From Monilinia fructicola (Eukaryota > Ascomycota > Leotiomycetes > Helotiales > Sclerotiniaceae), in NCBI GenBank assembly GCA_008692225.1, contig VICG01000012.1:1674001-1738000 (forward strand): DNA of 64,000 nucleotides. The letters run 5' to 3'. The notes beneath the pieces were generated by a model that was not told the origin of the DNA, did not search any database, and saw only the letters and a list, made by a program, of their open reading frames with translations. Numbering within the stretch: position 1 is the stretch's first letter; each line of letters starts with the position of its first letter. This document shows, piece by piece, positions 12,931-25,714 of the stretch. The translations under genes and the position numbers were made by a program.

Positions 12931-13048
12931 TTATTTTATTTTATTTTTATTTTATTCTATTTTATTTTATTTTATTTTATTTTATTTTATTCTATTTTCT
13001 TCTATTTTCTTCTCTTTTCTCTTCTCTTCTCTTCTCTTCTCTTCTCTT
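12931..13048. repeat. TTTTA array passing into a TTCTC array
   Basis: A compound pentanucleotide microsatellite: about 70 bp of TTTTA units, then TTCTA/TTTTC transitional units, then TTCTC units. The graded change of unit along the array is visible directly. Confidence 0.88.
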
Positions 13049-15161
13049 TTCCTATTCGCAAAGACAAACGAGAGAGACTAATGATGTTTCAATTCATACT
13101 AGTACTCCGTATGCATAATAGTAATTGCGACAATACGAGTTAACTAGGGCTAGAAATCATAAGATATCATCTGCTGTATTTTCGTTCCGTTCCTCACAGA
13201 CCACTAATCAGGAAATAGGTTCAATATTCAAGATCTGCCCATATTCCTTTCAAGCTTTATAAAAGTATAATTAATTGCTTTCACAGTCCTACAGTCCTAT
13301 TGGTCTTGATATCAGGTGAAGGCTCGAAAATTATCCGCTTCTACATCGGCAATCGGATATCGGCTTCTCCCACAGGATTCGATTCTTGACATCCATCTCG
13401 GGACAATTCAAAGACAACCACCACCCACCACCCACCCACCTTTCAAATCTTATCGATTTCATCTAATAATAATAATTTCTCCCAAAGGAACATCCGAAGA
13501 AAACCTTCTACTCTACTTATACTGTGCAGTGTGCAGTCCTGTATGGCGTCTCCATACTTAGCCGGCGCACAAATCAAACTACTGATGCATAAAAGATCCA
13601 CTGATCGAAAAGCATAATCCTCTATCACGATTTGTGGCTTGCTTACAGGATCCTTGGAACCATATTTCTTGGCTATGGAGGAGGGCTTCAGCCTTCAGCC
13701 TTCAGCAGTCACTGATACCTACTGCGACCTAGAGTTTGTATCACACTTTTTTTCTTGATTTGCTAGAGCTTTGCAACCGTTGGTGTTCATTTCATGTACG
13801 CCGCTGATGGAAGAGATGTCTGATTCAACTTCTCGGCATCTTTTTCTTCCTTTTGAAATTTGTCTTAGGATGGGGGGGTATGTGGTTTCATACAACGCCT
13901 AGTCGAACAAGTATATATATAACTTACATTGGCTGAAATCCTGCTTGTACTCGATTCTTCACGTCTAGTGATGATCCTTTCCAGAGTTCAACACATATGC
14001 ATACATTGTCTTTCCCAATTCTTGGTTGGTTGGATGCAGGGTACAAAGCAAACAGGAAATTCTACTATTTCCGCTCTGGTGAAACCGCTTCTGGGTTTTC
14101 TGCAGGCAATAATCAGAGATATGTTGTGCGACACATAGATATCTGAATATCCTTGTATCGTTGGGTTGTTGGGTTACCTAGGTACTTGGAAGTCCTTTGA
14201 ATTTTTCTTTTTGGGAACATCTATCAACAATCGCGACTGCGTTCTACTTGTGCCGGCTCATTCATCTATTTCAATAATCTATTCGGCTTCTCATCATGCT
14301 ATTGCAAGCGCTCTCAAGCTGGTATGACCTGGGCTCCTTCTTGAATCTCAATCATTGTGTTTATTGTCACGATTTTATTGTCACGATGTAGGGCATTTTG
14401 AGTCGCTAGGCTGAAATTACGCCTATATCCAAGGAGCAGTTGCTTGGAATCAAAGGTTCCTTCGATTTATAGCAAACTCTCTTAGCTCTAAAGCCATGCT
14501 CTTGACCTCTGTCAGCTGCGAATACTTTAGACCCTTTAGTTTGACTGGGGACCCGAGTTCATATAACGGGGCGCTTCTTATCGGGTGATGTGACGATCAT
14601 TTCTTGAACGGTTGATCTTTTCTTCGCCTACAAGATGACGGACATGGTATAGAGGATCAACATGAAGGGTCCAACAGGATCCAGCAGAGGAGTCTCGTAG
14701 AACTTCGGCTGGCACACAGAGCTAGACACACGAATATGACGGCGAAATAGACTGCACACTAGAACACTTTCTTTCGAAATTCTAGATGTTTAAGCTTATC
14801 AGATCGAGTCTCAATTGAAACTTTGTTTGTTCATGAAGTCAGTATGATTATGCGCTTTATTTCGTACGTCGCATACTAAACTAGTCGATACGCTTACCAC
14901 TCTCGAGACAGTATTCACTATTCGCAGTACCCAACCCCGAGTCCTCTATTAACATGGCCCATTTTCCAACGGCCAACGAATTGCGAGAGGTGTTTTCACA
15001 AGAGGAGATGCGCTTCTCTTTGAGACGAATTATCTTGGTCAAATGATACGAAAGCACTCCACGAAGGTTTCCCAACCGCGACAAAAGCTATATAGGAAAG
15101 CTCCAATTGGGACTTCTTCACATCTCCAACACAGGTATTGATGGCAAGAACAGATAGATCA

Positions 15162-15623
15162 TCAATTTACATCTCTACTCGATACCAGCAAGCGTTCTCT
15201 AACCCTCTCAAGAACGCCGCTGGGATCATTCTTCAGATCCCTCAAGCCCGTGACCGCAATAGTCTTATCTCTTGATTTCTTTCCCCGAATAACTTCCAGA
15301 TCCGTTTTTGGACATCTCAATATCTGAATAGAAGTTACTGTCAGAGCATTTCCATATCATTCGGTAAAAATTGTTGTATAAAATAACTAATAACTAAAAT
15401 CATATCATACGCGGCTTAAAACCTCAACAACCCCTTCATTTGCTTCATTATCTCGTGCTGGTGATGAGACGCAAACTTCGAGATACGAAGATGTGTCAGA
15501 AAAGGGCTTTATGCCTACTCTCGACGCGTTGGAATTTGGTTTAACGTGACACTGTAGATGTATTCTTTCCTTGATTATTTTGAGGAATCCAGTAGTGTTA
15601 AGACTTCGAGTTGTAGATGCCAT
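15162..15623 (-). CDS. DUF167 (YggU/UPF0235 family) protein
   Basis: Small conserved protein of unknown function found from bacteria to eukaryotes. Two exons: 15623-15411 and 15323-15162, joined by an 87-bp GT-AG intron, giving 124 aa. The family pattern is clear: a beta-strand start ending in CHVKPNS, then LEVCVSSPARDNEANEGVVE (the PA+D+EAN signature), and in exon 2 TDLEVIRGKKSRDKTIAVTG (the G-KSR-K motif). The start was placed at the Met at 15623; an in-frame upstream Met at 15686 would add 21 hydrophobic residues and cannot be excluded. It is transcribed divergently from the HAD-domain gene across a 399-bp gap. No enzymatic function is assigned. Confidence 0.85.
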
Positions 15624-16022
15624 AATGAACAACAAGTATAATAGTATTTGTCCTTTTTCAAAGAATCTTCGAAATATTGATGGCATCGCAGGGTTAAAAG
15701 GAAACCTTGAGGGTCTGGAAGTCGAGGATGCTCACGCTATGGTTACGCTAACCTCTAAGTGGTAAAGCGCAGCCGTACGATTAAAGCATTTCGAGATTCG
15801 AGGAAAGTGTACGGAAAGTTAATATCATAAATAAGTGATACCAGATTAGAACCGCAGTCAAAATTCTAGCAGAGTCATTAAAGGATCAATAGCATCTGCA
15901 CAACAACCACAACAATTCCGTGTAGATAATTTCCTGCGATTCGGTCCCAATTACAGAAAACTCGGCCTTTTTGTTTTCTCGCGACAATTCTGCGAAGGAG
16001 TCGTCCCTCCTTACGCCTCATC
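15624..16022. promoter_or_regulatory. Divergent promoter, DUF167 gene and HAD-domain gene
   Basis: A 399-bp intergenic stretch between two start codons in opposite orientation. It must hold both core promoters; no specific factor site is recognised. Confidence 0.5.
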
Positions 16023-17890
16023 ATGGCGAACACTCCAAATGGAGTATCAAACCAATATACGACGACAGCCTTGAATCGCTGGTCTGTTGCAGATAGACAA
16101 TTGCCTTGTAAGGTCCTTCCGAATCTCAAAAGGTGGGGATGGGATGAAAGGGTCACTAATTTTTGGTAGCGATTGATAAAATTAAGGCACTCCATGTCTA
16201 TGACTTTGATAACACCCGTATGTACCAAGCTCGATCCTGGAGAGTCGGCTTCGTCATCTTCCCACATGTAACGTGCTAACTTTCTCTCACAGTCTTCAAC
16301 AGCCCTCTTCCTAACCCAAAATTATGGAACGGGCCAACTATAGGCTTCCTACAGACTCAAGATACATTTGCGACTGGCGGATGGTGGCATGACTCGAGAA
16401 TTCTTGCAGCTACAGGTGAAGGCGTAGAGAAAGAAGAACCTCGGGCTTGGGAAGGTTGGTGGAATGAGCGGATTGTTGATCTCATTGAGTTGAGTATGCA
16501 ACAAAAGGATGTTCTTTCCATTCTTTTGACTGGTCGTTCCGAGGCCGGATTTTCAGAGTTACTGAAAAGAATGCTTGCTAGCAGAGGCCTCGATGTTGAT
16601 ATGGTTGTCTTGAAACCAGCAGCAGGTCCCAGAAATGAGAGATTCAGTAGTACGATGAGCTTCAAGCAATGTTTTCTGGAAGCTCTGATGGAGACATACA
16701 AGGGTGCTGAAGAAATCAGGATCTACGAAGACAGAGTTAGACATGTCAAGGCGTTCAGAGATTTCTTTACGGAATATAACAGACGTCAAAATGGCTCTAT
16801 TGGTATTCCATCCCGCCCGGCTATTGTTGCGGAGGTAATTCAGGTTGCGGATGGTGCCACATTACTTGATCCCGTCATGGAAGCTGCTGAGGTACAGCGT
16901 TTGATCAACGATCACAATGCTGCAATCAATGCAGGGAAGTCTGGCGAGAGACTCCAAATTAAGAAGACTGTTTTCTATACTGGATATTTGATCAATAATG
17001 CTGACACTCAGAAGCTGCTTACTTTAGCTCAGCTTCCCTCGAATATGCCAGATACAGAGGCCAAATTTCTAGCGAATAATGTCCTCATTACCCCCCGACC
17101 ATGCCCAGACAGTATCCTGCAAAAGGTTGGCGGGATGGGTAGTAAGACCACCTGGGAAGTCACAGGCACAGCAGTCTATGAGAACAAGATCTGGGCCGCT
17201 CGTGTCAGGCCTGTACCAGAGACCAAAAAGTTCTATACCGAAAATCCTATCCCTGTTGTCGTTCTCGCATTACGCAAGGGGGCTCGACCAATTGATGCAG
17301 GTAAGATTCAAAATTGGCAACCTGTTCCACCCGAGAAGGCATTTGTCTTTGAAAGTACTGTTGGTGAGAAAGTCCTTCTTAGAATAGAGAAGGAGGATCT
17401 TTCAGAAAACGAGTATGAAAGTTTGTTTCCCAATAAGTCATTCAAGCGCAAGCATTCCCCTGAGCCTAGGCAGCCAAGTGGGTCGTATGGTGGTCACAAT
17501 CAAGGGCCAAGCAAGAGAGGAGGGCAGGAGAGTAATTATGGTAGTCGTGGCGGCCGGGGCAACCACCGTGGCAACGGTCCACAGCGTGGTGGCTACGGGC
17601 GTAACAATCGAAGTGGTAACGGTGGGGGCAGTGGAGGTGGAGGTGGTAAGGGGAAAGGACGTGGTTACGGTTACCGGTCTCTTGATGATGTCAATGAACG
17701 AACCTCAAACAATACCCCACCAGTCTACAACCCAGCAGTTGCTTACGAAGACTTCCCACCGCTACAAAAGAATTATCAAACCCCCCAGCAATTAGTCCAG
17801 GCACAATTCCAACAATATCAAGCTCAACTTCAAAAAAGCAATGGTGGAAAGGGTGGTGGGACTGGGAATGGAGAGTTACAGTATTTCTAG
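16023..17890 (+). CDS. HAD-superfamily Swiss-Army-Knife RNA-repair-like protein with RGG tail
   Basis: Member of the fungal HAD_SAK family, predicted phosphatase-type HAD enzymes related to RNA-repair modules; the substrate is unproven. Exons 16023-16107, 16170-16217 and 16293-17890 give 576 aa. HAD motif I is VYDFDNTLF, with the catalytic pair D40/D42; the second intron splits the Leu45 codon directly after DFDNT. Family blocks follow: FNSPLPNPKLWNGPTIGFL and GGWWHD, then motif II LLTGRSE (T124) and IRIYEDRVRHVKAF. The C-terminal part from about residue 430 is rich in Gly, Arg, Asn and Gln (RGG and GGG repeats), typical of RNA-binding low-complexity tails. The frame is intact. Start choice: this ATG is the only one giving a splice-compatible path into the HAD motif. 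Confidence 0.88.
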
Positions 17891-19075
17891 ACATGATATA
17901 GTAAGGGCATGTCGATAATACCTGATAATGATACTTGATACCTTTTACTTATATACGTGTGAAGGCATGGATGTATGGCGTTTCTAGGAGCAAAGAAATC
18001 ATGGTTTACAGCATGCATTTCATGGGGCTTTGGCATGGCATGAAATGGAACAGGGTGTATGGATGGCGTAGAAACCCGTCGTGTATTGTACATGTCGTGG
18101 ATCTCACATGGCGATTGCTATATAATACCACGGCAGTGTCTTGTCCTCAAAGCGTTACTCGCATTACATGGACATACTTTCTCACCTTGCTCTCTTCCTT
18201 ATCTTTCCGCAGCACAAATTTGGAGACCCTTTTTAAATACTAGGTCGTCTTTGAAATGAAAGCAGTTATCTTTTCCGTGAACCCTCTTTTGGCGTCTTAT
18301 TTTCTGGGTGTATCTTTTGCTGTTTGATTCATATACGTACCTAGGTACATACATACCTAGGCACGCTATATACATATATACGCTATGTACAAGTGAGTAC
18401 TAATTGGCATTAAGTATGTATATGGATGGAGTCTGCTTATGTGGGTGTACATGGGGATGAGGATGTGGATGTGGATGTGGATGAGGGAGAGGAAGAAGAG
18501 AGAATGCGTAGCCCAATATGGTTGGGCGCTTGGTTGTTGAGTGGAAGATTTACTGTGAGTGATTGAGTGAGTGAGTGAGTGTGTGAGTGAGTTTGATTTT
18601 TGTCGGTCAGTTGGGTTGGGTTTGGTTTGGGGGTGGAAGGAAGGGGAAGGGGAGGCGGGGAGGATGCAGTGTTATCAAGAGGCCGTTGCTGGTTCCCTAG
18701 CTGGCTCGCCCTATAATTGGGTTTTGGAATCTTATCTTCTTGTCTATCTGTCTGTCTGTCTGTCTGTCTGTCTAACTATCTGTCTGTCTGTCTATCTATC
18801 ATCTCTATTTCGAAAAATCTCATCATGTCCGTCATCGTCATGTCATATCATATCATATCATATCATATCATATCATATCGTCATGTCATCATGCCATCCA
18901 TCGTGAAGGCTCTGCAAATTGCGATACATGCTCTATATAGCCAAGGAAGCCCAGCGATACCCAAAAGGAAAAGGCCATCTATACCTATCTCCAACAAGAT
19001 CCAAGGATCACAGTCGCCGGTTCAAGAGCCAAGGAAAATGATTCGCCTAATGCACCTCCCTCCCTACCTACCTAT
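17891..19075. other. Convergent spacer with short tandem repeats
   Basis: Lies between the 3' ends of the HAD-domain gene and the ferric-reductase-like gene. It contains one TACCTAGGTA palindrome (18338), GGATGT repeats (about 18458-18482), GAGT repeats (about 18563-18593), CTGT repeats (about 18743-18800) and a TATCA array (about 18845-18880). Open frames here are repeat-derived, and no gene is called. Confidence 0.55.
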
Positions 19076-21116
19076 CTACCACCCAAACTTCTCAACCGTG
19101 ACCTTGAGATCCTGTCCTCTACGTACCAACCCCGCACACGTATTGTTGACCGTCCGATTCATTCCATCCGGTCCACTGACCACGACCCCGATGCGTGACC
19201 CACCCCCTTTGCCCCACGAGGAGCCCCACTCATGCACCACCCCCTCAATCAACCCATCTAAATCCGGCCTGCCGAGCTCGGTCGTCGCCCCGGGATCATG
19301 AGCTCCACGCCCTGCTTCTCGAGCTCGCGCCTCTCGCGCTCGTCTATCCACGAAAGATGGGCTGTCTGGTGGATGATCCAGATCAGTACGATTTTCTGTC
19401 TCCGCGCGGGTCGCGACGCAATGTTCGCGGTCTCCTCTTGCGTCGGCCTGTGGGCGATGGAGGAGGTGATGCGCGAGTGGCCATGTGACTGCGATGCCGC
19501 TTCCGCCTGCGATGAGGATCGCAAGGTGGGAATCCTCGAGGAGGGTGCGAGCGTGGCGGCTTCCGTAGGGACCGTCGAGACGACAGGGGAGCGTGGGTTT
19601 TAGTTGGGCGGCTTGGAGGAGTGCGGAGGTGAAGCCGTGGCGGGCTCGGATTAGGAGGGTGAGGGTGGAGGTTTTGGTGCTGGGGAGGGGGGCGAGAGAG
19701 GCGATGGTGAAGGGGTGGGCTTGGAGAGGGTAGCTTTGGCCTAGAGAGGGGATGCTGAGGAAGACGTGGTCGGTTGCATGCCAGCCGGACGAGATCGAGT
19801 GGCCGAGTGCTTGGGATATGGTGGTGCTCGGGGTTTTGGGGAGGCGGAAAGTGAGGAGGAGGGTTGATTTGTCGGGGAAGATGCGAACGTGGGCCTGGGT
19901 GAGGGGTTAGTGCATCTTCTCAAGTGACGGTGGAAAGAGGATCAGGTCAGGATAGGCAGGCAACTCACTTCAGCCATGAGACTTTTCGCGCAAAGACGAT
20001 ATACCAAACGATCCACCAGAAATACCACAAGAGCCAGTCCAACATACACCTTCGCTCCCCGGTGATGAAAATACAAGATGATCAGAGCGGCAGCTTGCAA
20101 GACAACATGGAATCCCAAAAATAGCTCATACCACCGCTGACGAAATGATGCCAATGATGTTACATACAACAATTTATATGTCGCTAACGCCATCAATCCT
20201 AGATAGATACATTGGTTAGATAGGAAGTCCCACAACGACCAGCCGCTATAAGGTTCCAGAACCGTATACCACATCAGGAACATGCCGCCTGCGTGGATCA
20301 AACGCTTCAAACATAAGCAATTCTCCAAGACGTCTGTGAATGATATTTAAAGATTCGTAGGAAACTCCAGTGAGAGCTTTCAGCGGCTGGTTCTTGGCAC
20401 CGAGGATGTAGAGAAGTGGGAGATTAACACCGAACACCAAGGCGGCTCGATCCCCCAGCACGGAGGCTTCGAAGACGGTAAACGGGATGTTGTAGAAGGT
20501 GTAGAAGAGGTTTAGAGCGAGGAACGAGATGATGAAAATAGAAGATCCATTTGACGGGAGGAGTTTGTTGAAGTAGGGAATCGGTCGGGGTTGGTAGATT
20601 AGAAATGCTTTGAGGTGGGATAAGATGGTGGTGGTTGGAGATGATGGCCTGTTCTGGGGATGATGATTGTGTAGTAGAGGCCCATGTTCATCCTCAGCAT
20701 TGAGTGCTATGGAAGGGGTATTCGATCCGTAAGTACTGCTTCCAGACGATCCGATACTCCCATCTTCTGGGATATCCTCCCGGATTATCTTGGAAGGTTC
20801 GTCATCAAGTAAATCGTAATCGCTCTCCCCCCTTCGCCTCAAAACACGTCTCCTCCATCGTCGCACCTTTCCAAACCAATGCGCACCCGAGATCACCAAG
20901 ACTACCCCCAAAATCGCCAACGGATAAGTATTGATGATCTTCTCGTTGAACAAAGCACCATCGATCAGTTTCTGAAGCTGTCCCTCGCCCAGCTTCGGCC
21001 GAGTGGGTTTACGGGTATCGGTCGACGATATGGGGGAACTTCTGGTGATCACAACATCTCGTGCAGCAGTGTATATCCACTCCGAGAGAGGAGGATGTAG
21101 ACGGTTTGATGTTCAT
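19076..21116 (-). CDS. Ferric-reductase-like transmembrane NAD(P)H oxidoreductase (about four frame breaks)
   Basis: Membrane flavocytochrome of the ferric reductase/NOX superfamily. Two exons, 21116-19969 and 19894-19076, with a 74-bp intron; corrected length about 654 aa. The N-terminal half has several hydrophobic helices, with HRRLGELLMFEA, LIHAGGMFLMWY and WYELFLGFHVVLQ supplying candidate heme-ligand histidines. Exon 2 has the FAD/NAD portion: LQAHPFTIAS, RLDGPYGSRHA, ILIAGGSGIAVTW, IHQTAHLSW, ATTELGRPDL and VVVSGPDGMNR. Single-base corrections are needed at about 21105-21107 (extra base; joins the first ATG to LSEWIYTAARD), 20300-20302 (extra), about 19395-19470 (extra) and about 19286-19294 (missing). 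With all four the CDS is divisible by three. Exon 2 is GC-richer than exon 1. Either a recent pseudogene or an assembly artefact; other damaged but essential genes nearby favour artefact. Confidence 0.8.
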
Positions 21117-24100
21117 GTGTAATGGCGAGAAAATGGATACGGATATGTTGTGTAACGAGGGGAACTCGGAAGATCCATCAGATTAGATGATCTGATAAGA
21201 TTGCAGAGGTTGATGATCAACTTTTGTGGGGCAGACCATGGGGTTAGAACGAACTAACACCGATATCGGGTTTAATGCCAAAGCGGGTTGAGGGCATGCG
21301 TTGCAAACGAGGAGCGCAAGTCAATTTTTATTCCAGCAATATCTCAAAGTTCAACCGGAGGAGTTCACCGAGAGGAGTTCATCAGAGCGTCGGAGAAGGC
21401 TAAGAAGGCACACGAAAGAGGTAGGAACAAATCCCGGAGGGAACAGGCTGCTACTCATTCCGCTGAAGCTCGGCTGGCCATGGGTGGTTGAACCAGAAAG
21501 AGCACAATGGAAGTATGTCTATACTATCCGGGAGTGCTTTCTAGAGCATTTCCATGATGCAACCTAGCAATCCATTCATCGCCCAAGTATGCTCGGGATC
21601 CATCTCTTAAGAACGAGCACTTGTTTCAGCCTCCCTGCATATGCATGCCACTTTGATAGATCATGGTGCGGGTGCTCTGTGGAACCATCACATCGATTGA
21701 TAGGATCTACTCGTACCGTGCTGTACCTCAAATAGAGTCAATGGTCTACTGCAAGTGTAGCCATCGAGAAATTTTGAGAAATTTTGATGCGAAAAGAGGA
21801 AAGCAAATACTCATTTGCTACTAATTGTTGGGTGCGGTGCCACTCGGTACACAGTCTGTATGTGGCAAAGTCGAGGATTGGCAGCTCGCTCACCCCTTGT
21901 CTATTTGTATGGAAATACCTGACTGCTTGAAAGAGCCGAGTAACGTCTAAGCGAAGTTGATATAGGTAAAAGGCCATGTGTTTTCATTGTTATTTCTCTT
22001 CCTGCCTTTCGCCAGATGTTTGGTAATGCATAGTTGCAGAATATGAAAATTGGATAGTAGCTTCCTGAGAATAGGCATTGTGGTTATATTGTTATCATAG
22101 AACCGTTGATCCGCATCAGTTGAGAATGTTACGACTTTGAAGCCAGAAGAACCGCAAGGGCACTAACTGGCTTTGTGGGATATGCTATTATGCTTTTGTG
22201 GAATGCCGTTACTAGTAATGATGGCCCACTCATCGAGAGGTTTATCACGAAGCCTGGTGGTCAAGGGAGATAAAAACGATGAATGAGAGCGGGACATGGC
22301 ACGCGCGAACATTATAGTAGTAGATGAGATAAAAAGCATTGATCGGTGTAAAAGCATATGTAATCCACTGGAAGAAACGATTTTTTATTCCAAAATTATC
22401 GCAGTGAGAGTGAAATAATTGTAGCAACTCCACCTTGTTGAACGTAGCTAGAACTCCTGAGGTCTTCATCGCTTACCCCGAAATGGAGCCAATCAACCAC
22501 CATTGATGCGCTGCCCCTCACAAAACTTTCAAAACGTCATCCGGCCTCACGTTTAAATGATTCAAAAGGCAAAAGAAACCTGTTGTTTATTACACACCCC
22601 TCTCGACAGACGCTTCTGCGATTAGTAGCCGCAATGCCATCTTTGAGCACTGCGCCGAACTGCTTACACAGCCAGTGACCCCCTAGGCTGAGTTGCGTTG
22701 GGTTCATTGTGCAGCAGTAAGAGCGGGAGCCTCTATGTACACACTTCTGGGCACTCCCATCAGTTAGATGTTGGTAAATGAAGCTTTGGACATCTAGAGG
22801 GTGCTTGAAGTGAAACTTCGTTTCGTAAATGCATGTAGGGGCGTTAAGTTATATAGATTAGATTTTGGTGATATAGTTTGCACGCGGTTGGATGACTGGA
22901 ATGTTCTCAAAGCTGGCAATATCATATATGGAAATAGGCCTACTTGTGTTACTCCTACCAGCTTAACAAATCTTCATTTGCCATTGAGGTCTGAAGGTGA
23001 CGATTAGCAAAATAATTATATCGTTACTACCACTGAAAGGTGGTATATTGTTTTGGGTGGTAGCGGAATGCTTATGAGAAGAGGCATACAATACAATTAG
23101 ATATGCAACCAATTTTTGGTATGCCTTCGCTTTAGCTGTTCTGATTGTCCTCAAACTCTAGAAGCCGCCTTCAAAGCATCATATCAATCAAATCTTTGCG
23201 GTCCATGGAAAACTAGACTCCAGTCGCTGTTGGTTAGGAATTACCTTGAACCTTCTTAATATACAATGACTTGCGACTTGGTTTAGAACATCATACGCAA
23301 GAGAACATCGTACTGAGGCCCAATGAGATAACGAAGATAAAAGCAAACTAAAGTCAACGGTTGAAAACCAATGTACGTACCTCATCCTCTTTGAGTACAC
23401 CTCAACACACGGTCTGCTGGTTATCATTTCGCTTTGTATCCTTTTGTAACTTTTAGCTAAAATTTATCGTTAACCGTGCAGCCCTGAACTTTCTCTTGTA
23501 TCTTGAAGGTACCTATATCGAAACCAGAAACGAAACCGTCGAGCAGTTCAGGTGCCCCACAATTCCCAATGTCTTCTTCATCAGACATGACCTCACAACT
23601 GGATGCTCTTGACAACTCCTTAATGCTCGCGCAACTGGAAGACGTTCCAGATAAAGCAAAGCCGGCAGCTTGGGCTCGGCATGAGATTTGGAAGGGCTAC
23701 TAGAATTCTGGAGCGAATGGATATCAAGGATGCAATTGCTTCCATTGCTCCATGGCTTCTGAAATATCATTGATTTTGGGTTGGCCTCATGCTGCCCTTG
23801 GTACGATGATAGATGATATGCATGGAGGAAAGTGAAAGGAGGAGTCACATGTTCGTGAATACCATGTCATTTATGCATGGAGAGATCCATGTAGTCCTTC
23901 GAAATGTTCCCGTCATGCTTCAAGTAGTACAGGCAGTCAGCCATTCATGACTCAAGAGGAGCTTTGAAGTATGAATTTGGTATCAAAACTTCATACACAC
24001 CAATTTACTTTCACCCACCGAATTTATCTGTCTCCAAACTTTTACTTAAGACCCCTCCAACTAGAAGATTGATCTTTTCCACCCCATTCTTGACGCTACT

Positions 24101-25714
24101 GACTAAGGTGTCATCACCCTGGCTCTCACCCTAAACATTTGAGCCGTGAAAGTCCTGGTCGAGCGGATTGACGTCCTTAAGAAGCTTGAATACTTGTTCT
24201 TTATCATTGCGGCTCCTTCTGATGCTTTCAAAGGAAGACGTCCATTCATGTATATAGAGAATCCAGCGTCCAGTATGGTGCCATTTTTTTGCGAGACAGA
24301 TGATTTAGAAGTTGAGAAGTAAATTCACGAGGTCGAAGAAAGAGAATCCGAGCTAGGAGCCACCATATGTAGGGCTAGTGGGCGTGTGGACTTTGAGGCA
24401 GCGATAGAGAGATGATACTTGGGCCACATATAATAGGTAGTTTACGAATTCAATGATAGGAAAATTCACCGGGAAGATACTTCACTGTAATCATATGCTT
24501 CAATCTGCAATCCTGTGATTATTGGTGATAGCAGAATACAACATCCCGAGTGTTTGACCTGCGATTGGGAATGACTAACTTGGTGTCAAGCGAAAACTAT
24601 TTGCGAATGGCCATGGTCTTGTAGTATCCTTAACTCTGTACACGGAGTGATTAGAGCAATTGCCCTGAAGCTTAGCATTTATATGTATATAACAACCTTG
24701 GAAGTTATGAAAATCTATATGATAGAAATGGATACAGATCGCTTAAGTTTTAATGCTTTTGGTTACTATACAAATTACTTCGGAACATAAATTCTTTATT
24801 ACATGAATTCTCTTCAAATAATGAAATATAATTTTGAGACTCCAAGCCAATTTCAAGCATCAAATATTCGTTGCAAAAGTTACACTCGACTACATAATTT
24901 GGCCACCTAATTATACAATTGCAAATATGATCAAACCGGCCAGCATACCCCTCGAACCTATGTTCAGGTCCGAACAGGTGGATGCACATACTGAAGGTAA
25001 CTAGCTTATGTCAGATGAAGAGCATGATGTGATGATGTAAACGTCTTCATTTAAATACTCCAGAAGCTGTAACGGGCTGCAAAGGTCAAAAACATAACAG
25101 CTTGCGCGCTGGCATCCCTTACAAGTCTAGAAGACAGCAACCCCATTGAGCCATAAAAGCTTCCAATGCTGTGCGGCTATCAGATTAAAGAACCAAACCG
25201 AGCTTAGATAGTGTGTATAACGATGCTTTGCGATGGGTCACATAACTGAAAGTCCCATATCGAAGAAAAGGGAAGGTGTTCACATTCGCTGAAGCATTCC
25301 AAATATTCCGAAGAGAATCACACATAGCGTAGAATATTTGCAATAGCTAGCTTGTGACAGTGCATTGTTGGAGATTACTCATTGTCTCTGAATGCTATAT
25401 GGGCGCTTTGGTGTCATAGAGAGAAGCCATTTGAAGCTATTGAAGGTGTGTGTACTGTACCTCCTATATGGATAGACGAGATGAAGTCCGGTTCGTAGCT
25501 TGGGGTTCAAATGTATGTGAGTGAAATGGGTAAAGATTAAGCGAATACAATCACGTGATAGAGCGGCTAAAACTACCAGGTTGATTTTGAGCTTAGCGCA
25601 TTTCACGGGCATCCCACGACGAAAAAAAATAATCCCAGGAGCTTCTGAAAATTTGTGGAAGCTTAACTTTCAACCCAACAAATCAACCACCAACGACCAC
25701 ACAATAACGACAAG
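21117..25714. other. 4.6-kb spacer, no intact gene seen
   Basis: Long stretch between the ferric-reductase-like promoter and Nop56, with ordinary complexity and few microsatellites, unlike most other spacers here. Only short open frames occur. Two look faintly protein-like: a plus frame ending at 23703 (DVPDKAKPAAWARHEIWKGY) and a plus frame of about 50 codons at roughly 24146-24319 (APSDAFKGRRPFMYIENPAS). Neither has a credible start or a family I recognise. They may be relics of decayed genes or chance. No transposase, reverse transcriptase or terminal repeats were found. Confidence 0.4.

Larger units (their letters stand above)
9367..15161. other. 5.8-kb gene-free region upstream of Skn7
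   Basis: I see no credible gene in this unusually long spacer; all open frames are short, non-conserved or repeat-derived. It begins with the Skn7 promoter and leader, rich in GATATG/GATCTG and GATGT short repeats (about 9705-9752). It contains a GGTTAAT array (about 10107-10135), a TAC array, a TTTTA/TTCTC array and a GAAGG-type imperfect repeat (about 11715-11770). Five of the window's ten exact TACGGAGTA/TACTCCGTA words are here (10076, 10163, 10250, 11460 and 13103), plus one TACCTAGGTA palindrome at 14175. Nothing recognisable as a transposon was found. Confidence 0.5.

Noticed and set aside
21117..25714. Degenerate transposon in the long spacer
   Set aside because: No transposase or polymerase motifs, terminal repeats or target duplications could be found by eye.
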